A DNA stretch of 10,252 bases, taken from assembly GCA_937930605.1 (NCBI GenBank), contig CALHBZ010000304.1, forward strand, positions 1 through 10,252. Reading direction: 5' to 3'. This stretch comes from Streptococcus oralis. GTDB lineage: Bacteria; Bacillota; Bacilli; Lactobacillales; Streptococcaceae. The translations under genes were made by a program, and so were the position numbers. The notes below the pieces were generated by a model, which searched no databases, was not told the DNA's origin, and saw nothing but the letters and a program-made list of their open reading frames with translations. Position 1 is the first letter of the stretch. Each line of letters opens with the position of its first letter. Below are positions 6,402 through 10,252 of this stretch, one piece after another.

Positions 6402-7931
6402 ATGACAATTTATAACATCAATTTGGGAATTGGCTGGGCGAGCAGTGGAGTGGAGTATGCGCAAATCTATCGAGCAAAATTATTCCGCAGTGTGGGCTTA
6501 AATGCAAAATTCATCTTTATGGATTTTATTTCAGCTGATAATATTGAGCATCTGACTAAAAATATCGGATTTAAAGATTCTGAAGTCATCTGGCTTTATC
6601 AGTATTTCACTGATGTTGAAATTGCTCCTACGACCTACACTCTAGCTCATGTTTTAGCTGGTTTTGATAGAGAGCCACTAGAGATTATCCGTAACCCTGA
6701 AAATAAAACTTTCCGAGTTATGTTTGGAGACAATGATTTTGTGACTTGTTATGCTAGCGATATGGATAATGAGCTAATTGAGCGAGCAGAAATTGTTTCA
6801 CGGGGTTGTCTAATTCAAAAGGAATATTATACTTACGTCAAGAACTTTGTTGAGTATTATAGTCCTGTAGATGGTCGTGCTCGACTTTACCAACGAACCT
6901 GGCTTAATGAAGACGGTAGTGTAGCTTATGAAGAGATTATAGATGAGGTGAACGGCAAGCAGGAGACGCAAATCTATCGTTTTCCAAATCATGTTTTCTA
7001 CTCCAAGCAGGAATTTGTTGCCCATTTCATGAGAAGTTTAGAGTTGACTGACAAAGACTTATTGATTTTGGATAGGGAGACAGATATTGGGCAGCCAATT
7101 TTTGCTAATAAAGGGAAGGCTAAATTAGCTGTTATCGTTCATGCTGACCACTTCAGTGAAAATCCTGCAGAAAAAGACTATATCTTGTGGAATAACTATT
7201 ACGAGTATCAGTTTGAACATGCTGACGAGGTAGATTATATTATCAATTCGACGGATGCTCAGACAAGACTTCTCACAGAGCAGTTTGCACAGTATACCAA
7301 TATTAAACCAAAGGAAATATGGACTATTCCTGTGGGGAGTTTGGATAAGCTACGTCGACCAGAGGGGGAGCGGAAGCCTTTTGGTTTGATAACAGCTTCT
7401 CGCTTAGCAAGTGAAAAACACATTGATTGGCTGATTCGCTCTGTGGTGAAGGCGCATGAACATTTGCCAGAGCTCACTTTTGACATCTATGGTACTGGCG
7501 GTGAGGAGGCTATGCTTCGGGATTTGATTGAAGAATTGGAGGCAGGAGATTACATCCGTCTGATGGGCCATCATCATCTAACAGATGTTTATAAGAACTA
7601 TTCAGCTTATTTGACTGCATCCACGAGTGAAGGATTTGGCCTGACCTTGCTAGAAGCAGTAGGGTCTGGTCTGCCTATTATTGGATTTGATGTACGTTAT
7701 GGCAATCCAACATTTATCCGTGATGGTGAAAATGGTTATCTAATTCCTGAGGCTCGTCCAGATGACTTGGATGCTATGACGACAGAGTATGCAGAGAAGA
7801 TTATTCAGCTATTTATTCAGCACTCTCAAGAAGATTTGTCTCGAGTATCTTATGAGGTAGCTAAACCTTATCTTGATGAGCATATCGCTCAGCGTTGGTC
7901 TGATCTTGTCCAATCTGCTCAGACAAACTAA
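6402..7931 (+). CDS. gtfA: GtfA-type protein O-GlcNAc transferase subunit (GT4, GT-B fold)
   Basis: GtfA with GtfB adds the first GlcNAc to Ser/Thr residues of serine-rich repeat adhesins in the cytoplasm, using UDP-GlcNAc. The 509-residue length is typical. The N-terminus NINLGIGWASSGVEYAQ is the family signature of the acceptor-side Rossmann domain. An added beta-rich domain (about 50-190) mediates contact with GtfB. The donor domain carries TASRLASEKHIDWL (331-344; R334 and K339 expected to contact the nucleotide) and the retaining-enzyme EX7E motif E410-GFGLTLL-E418. The active site looks complete. The start at 6402 has AGAGG about ten bases upstream; an earlier ATG at 6395 is out of frame. 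It sits between the DivIVA-like gene and gtfB, and no SRRP, secA2 or secY2 gene is in view, so its substrate must be encoded elsewhere. Confidence 0.9.
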   Translation: MTIYNINLGIGWASSGVEYAQIYRAKLFRSVGLNAKFIFMDFISADNIEHLTKNIGFKDSEVIWLYQYFTDVEIAPTTYTLAHVLAGFDREPLEIIRNPENKTFRVMFGDNDFVTCYASDMDNELIERAEIVSRGCLIQKEYYTYVKNFVEYYSPVDGRARLYQRTWLNEDGSVAYEEIIDEVNGKQETQIYRFPNHVFYSKQEFVAHFMRSLELTDKDLLILDRETDIGQPIFANKGKAKLAVIVHADHFSENPAEKDYILWNNYYEYQFEHADEVDYIINSTDAQTRLLTEQFAQYTNIKPKEIWTIPVGSLDKLRRPEGERKPFGLITASRLASEKHIDWLIRSVVKAHEHLPELTFDIYGTGGEEAMLRDLIEELEAGDYIRLMGHHHLTDVYKNYSAYLTASTSEGFGLTLLEAVGSGLPIIGFDVRYGNPTFIRDGENGYLIPEARPDDLDAMTTEYAEKIIQLFIQHSQEDLSRVSYEVAKPYLDEHIAQRWSDLVQSAQTN

Positions 7932-7961
7932 GTAGGGTTCAGAAAGAAAGGTATAAAAACT

Positions 7962-9290
7962 ATGATTTGTTTGTTTGAACGCTATGATCAGGCAAGTTTT
8001 GATTTGTTACGTTCACTAAAAACAGCAGGGCTAGATTGTCCCGTTGTTGTTGTCCAAGACGATGGTTATCTTGCTCCAGATGTTGAGTCTCCTTATAGTT
8101 ATTTCACAGGAGATTTAGAGACACCAGAAAGTCGACCTCTTTATTTTAATCTAGTTCCAAAACCTCACTTGTGGGAAATTCGCTCTAGTAATGTGAATGG
8201 TGAAATTCTAGACATGGGTAAGAAACGTGCTAATATTTTTTATCGTCAACCAACTCACGAAAGACGCGTTCGGGCTGTCGAATGGTTGGATTCAGAGGGG
8301 CAAGTTCGAGTAGCAGATATTTACAATCGTAAAGGACGACTTTTTGCGCAGATAACTTATGATAAGACACAACGTCCGACCCATACTCGCTATTTTGACC
8401 AAAGCAATATCGTTGTGATTATGGAAAATCATTTGACGGGAGATATCATCCTTACATGGGAAGGAAAACGGCATATTTTTAAATCCAAACAAGAATTTAT
8501 TATCTTTTACCTCCAATACCGTGGGTACGATACAGATCGAATTATTTATAATTCGCTATCGACTCCTTTCTTGGTGGCCTATTCGCTTCCTCCTAAAAAT
8601 GGTCGTGCAGAAGATGTTCTTTTCTGGCAAGAGCCTATTGGAGAAGAGTTACCAGGTAATATGGTAGCGGCTATGAAGCTAACGAATCGAAACGTTCGTA
8701 TTGCTGTCCAAGATAAGCAGGCTTATGAGAAAATTCAAAACTTGGTGGCTCCTGAAGAAAAAAACTATTTCCACAATCTTGGATATATCTATGCTTATCA
8801 ACGCCTTAATAACATGAATCCGGAAGCCTTGATTTTGACTAATAGTGATCAGCTTGAGCAGATTGAAGAACTTGTGACTAAGTTACCAAATGTTCATTTT
8901 CATATTGGAGCGATTACAGAAATGTCCAGTCATTTAATGGGACTAAATCGTTTTGCAAATGTTTCGCTTTATCCAAATATCCGCCCAGCTAGAGTTGCTG
9001 AGCTTTTTGAGAAATGTGATTTGTATTTAGATATCAATATCAGCGATGAAATCCTTAATGCCTGTCGCACGGCCTTTGAGAACAATATGTTGATTCTCAG
9101 CTTCACAAACACTTGTCATAGCCATCGATTTATTGCAGATAGTCATATTTACCCAGCAGAAAATGTTTCAGGCATGGTAGAGAAGATTCAAAGTGTCCTT
9201 GCTCATTCATCAGAGATGAAAGAAGCTCTTTCTAAACAGAAAGAAGCAGCAAATCAGGCTGATTTAGGAGAATATCAGGCTATTCTTTAG
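7962..9290 (+). CDS. gtfB: GtfB-type glycosylation chaperone, partner of GtfA
   Basis: GtfB is a GT-B-fold protein without catalytic activity that binds the unfolded or partly glycosylated acceptor and stabilises and activates GtfA. The 442-residue length fits. The start MICLFERYDQASFDLLRSL and the C-terminal stretch PNIRPARVAELFEKCDLYLDI, with TAFENNMLILSFTNTCHS (about 345-390), follow the family pattern. The EX7E motif of active retaining glycosyltransferases is absent, as expected. The gene starts 30 bases after gtfA behind an AAAGG ribosome binding site, weaker than those of its neighbours, and ends at an intrinsic terminator, making it the last gene of the operon. In the family the two proteins form a GtfA2-GtfB2 heterotetramer. 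Confidence 0.85.
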   Translation: MICLFERYDQASFDLLRSLKTAGLDCPVVVVQDDGYLAPDVESPYSYFTGDLETPESRPLYFNLVPKPHLWEIRSSNVNGEILDMGKKRANIFYRQPTHERRVRAVEWLDSEGQVRVADIYNRKGRLFAQITYDKTQRPTHTRYFDQSNIVVIMENHLTGDIILTWEGKRHIFKSKQEFIIFYLQYRGYDTDRIIYNSLSTPFLVAYSLPPKNGRAEDVLFWQEPIGEELPGNMVAAMKLTNRNVRIAVQDKQAYEKIQNLVAPEEKNYFHNLGYIYAYQRLNNMNPEALILTNSDQLEQIEELVTKLPNVHFHIGAITEMSSHLMGLNRFANVSLYPNIRPARVAELFEKCDLYLDINISDEILNACRTAFENNMLILSFTNTCHSHRFIADSHIYPAENVSGMVEKIQSVLAHSSEMKEALSKQKEAANQADLGEYQAIL

Positions 9291-9325
9291 CTGTAAAATA
9301 CTTTACACCAAGTGAAATAACTTCT

Positions 9326-9351
9326 AAGAGAGGATGATACCTCTCTTTTTT
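9326..9351 (+). terminator. Intrinsic terminator of the DivIVA-like/gtfA/gtfB operon
   Basis: AAGAGAGG (9326-9333), a six-base loop, then CCTCTCTT running into a T-tract to 9351. The eight-pair stem and U-run lie 36 bases after the gtfB stop, a standard rho-independent arrangement. Confidence 0.85.
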
Positions 9352-9450
9352 GTTCGAAGAAACGGGAAGAGTTTTTAGGATTATTTTATTTGAAAGACTT
9401 CATAAATGGATGAGAAAGCAGGTATTATTGTTTTGGGACATACGAAAATT

Positions 9451-9496
9451 CCTCGCATAACTACTAGGGAAATGATTTTCTAGTAGCTATACGAGG
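9451..9496. repeat. Long imperfect hairpin between gtfB and the DUF3397-like gene
   Basis: Arms of 17 bases (9451-9467 and 9480-9496) match at 15 positions around a 12-base centre. The two mismatches become G-U pairs in an RNA read from the - strand, giving a fully paired 17-base stem just downstream of the - strand gene stop at 9521. It could terminate that gene, but the following - strand bases (AATTTTCG) are a poor U-run. The remaining 9352-9520 holds no supported gene. Confidence 0.5.
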
Positions 9497-9520
9497 AGTA
9501 GGATGATGAGATTTGAGAAA

Positions 9521-9874
9521 TCATGTTAGCAAGATTAATTCTACAATCATAGCGATATAGAGGACTAAGGTTAGGAGAAAACCGGCTCTCCAGAAGAATT
9601 TGATAAATCTAGGATAGTAAAAACTTCTTTTTTTGAGGAGGAAAAAGAGAACTAGGAGGATTGCTAGGAGTGAAAGTGCTAGGCCAAGTCGCGGTAGAAA
9701 GTTGTGGGTAAAAGCTTTAGCAGTGATAAGGTAGTACTCGAATACCAAAAGTGGAAAAGCTAAATCCGCGAAATTAAATCCTAATTTCCTAAGTCCGAAC
9801 AGTTTGGTGACAATAAAGCAAACCACCAAGGTTAAAATCAATAATAAAATAGATGCTATTTTCATTAAAATCAT
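9521..9874 (-). CDS. Four-helix membrane protein, DUF3397 family-like
   Basis: This small integral membrane protein has four predicted transmembrane helices (from the chosen start about 5-26, 33-51, 59-80 and 93-115) and a basic loop KKRSFYYPRFIKFFWR before the last one. Size, helix layout and that FxKxFWR loop fit the streptococcal and bacillar DUF3397 family, whose function is unknown. Three in-frame ATGs compete (9880, 9874, 9865), and none has a Shine-Dalgarno sequence. A TACAAT -10 box ends at 9881, so an mRNA from that promoter would start near 9874, ruling out 9880 and making 9874 (leaderless) or 9865 likely. It is divergent from the radical SAM gene. Confidence 0.75.
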   Translation of the reverse strand: MILMKIASILLLILTLVVCFIVTKLFGLRKLGFNFADLAFPLLVFEYYLITAKAFTHNFLPRLGLALSLLAILLVLFFLLKKRSFYYPRFIKFFWRAGFLLTLVLYIAMIVELILLT

Positions 9875-9880
9875 ACCCAT

Positions 9881-9889
9881 ATTGTATCA
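9881..9889 (-). promoter_or_regulatory. Extended -10 promoter abutting the DUF3397-like gene
   Basis: On the - strand, TG, one base, then TACAAT reads from 9889 down to 9881. The expected transcription start is about 9874-9875, at an in-frame ATG. No convincing -35 box is seen, consistent with an extended -10 promoter. Confidence 0.5.
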
Positions 9890-9944
9890 TAAAAAATCAC
9901 TAAAGGAAACGAGAAACAGAGGATTTTATGGCAAAGTCAGGCTT

Positions 9945-9973
9945 TTGAGATTGTTAGTGTTTTTTGTTATAAT
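9945..9973 (+). promoter_or_regulatory. Sigma-A promoter of the radical SAM gene
   Basis: TTGAGA (9945-9950), a 17-base spacer, then a perfect TATAAT (9968-9973). Transcription should start near 9980, immediately before the ATG at 9981. Confidence 0.75.
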
Positions 9974-9980
9974 GAAAGTT

Positions 9981-10252
9981 ATGAAATCTTATAATACTTT
10001 GAATGATTATTATCGAGAACTCTTTGGAGAAAAGACTTTTAAAGTTCCTATTGATGCGGGGTTTGACTGTCCTAATCGCGATGGAACTGTGGCGCATGGA
10101 GGCTGTACCTTTTGTACGGTTTCGGGTTCTGGAGATGCCATTGTAGCACCAGATGCCCCGATCCGTGAGCAATTTTATAAGGAAATTGACTTTATGCACC
10201 GCAAGTGGCCAGATGTTAAAAAGTATCTGGTTTATTTTCAAAACTTTACCAA
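9981..10252 (+). CDS. YtqA/TIGR01212-type radical SAM protein, N-terminal part; 3' end outside window
   Basis: The first 90 residues are visible. The iron-sulfur binding cysteines are C30, C42 and C45 in DCPNRDGT and GGCTFC, a CX11CX2C spacing that differs from the classic CX3CX2C and is characteristic of the YhcC/YtqA family. The start SYNTLNDYYRELFGEKTFKV also fits the family. The B. subtilis homologue YtqA is encoded beside the tRNA methyltransferase YtqB (MnmM) and has been linked to wobble-uridine modification; here the adjacent gene would lie past the window. ATG 9981 was chosen over ATG 9972, which overlaps the -10 box. There is no Shine-Dalgarno sequence, so the mRNA may be leaderless. 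Confidence 0.85.
   Translation, partial: MKSYNTLNDYYRELFGEKTFKVPIDAGFDCPNRDGTVAHGGCTFCTVSGSGDAIVAPDAPIREQFYKEIDFMHRKWPDVKKYLVYFQNFT

Noticed and set aside
9338..9463. Open frame of about 40 codons between the gtfB terminator and the hairpin
   Set aside because: It begins inside the terminator, has no start codon near its head and no recognisable protein features.
9928..9948. Six-codon ORF with an AGAGGA before it, upstream of the radical SAM gene
   Set aside because: It overlaps the -35 box of the promoter, so it is not on that transcript; no other + strand promoter is seen for it.
9954..10241. 95-residue - strand reading frame
   Set aside because: It lies antisense to the well-supported radical SAM gene and its promoter; a coding shadow.
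1..10252. CRISPR array, tRNA or rRNA genes, riboswitch
   Set aside because: No regularly spaced repeats, cloverleaf-like segments or recognisable riboswitch cores were seen on either strand.

Overview
The window looks like chromosomal DNA of a low-GC Gram-positive, most likely a Mitis-group Streptococcus (mitis/oralis/pneumoniae-like). The basis is a GtfA/GtfB glycosyltransferase pair of the streptococcal accessory-Sec type, a DUF3397-like membrane protein divergent from a YtqA/TIGR01212-type radical SAM gene, an AT-rich composition with AGGAGG-type ribosome binding sites, and an IS3-family remnant. Species assignment is inference.

Region 1 (1-4825) is an anti-phage defence operon on the + strand, cut by the left edge. 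It starts with the methyltransferase and target-recognition half of a single-polypeptide (type ISP-like) restriction-modification enzyme. One base after its stop comes a membrane-anchored NUDIX protein, and 12 bases after that a CD-NTase (cGAS/DncV-like nucleotidyltransferase) with an AGS-C-type C-terminal region. The last two genes form a minimal CBASS-like signalling pair with no E1/E2 or HORMA/TRIP13 accessory genes. Their tight packing behind the restriction gene suggests co-transcription: restriction as the first layer, cyclic-nucleotide signalling as the second.

Region 2 (4826-5640) is a gene graveyard. It holds a 21-codon ORF with a strong ribosome binding site directly behind the CD-NTase, a 33-codon tail resembling the C-terminus of a restriction-modification methyltransferase, an XRE-type regulator broken by an in-frame ochre stop and a damaged HTH, and the end of an IS3-family element (terminal repeat plus transposase C-terminus on the - strand) that cuts that regulator off. 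This looks like repeated turnover of defence and mobile DNA.

Region 3 (about 5600-9351) is a three-gene + strand operon: a DivIVA-like coiled-coil protein, GtfA and GtfB, with an extended -10 promoter in front and a clear intrinsic terminator behind. The pair is expected to O-glycosylate serine/threonine-rich surface proteins. No such substrate and no SecA2/SecY2 gene is visible here, so it looks like an orphan glycosylation module, unusually paired with a septum- or pole-type coiled-coil protein.

Region 4 (9352-10252) holds a long hairpin, a - strand four-helix DUF3397-like membrane protein, and the start of a divergent + strand radical SAM gene. Both have promoter -10 boxes that nearly touch the start codon, so both may be leaderless.
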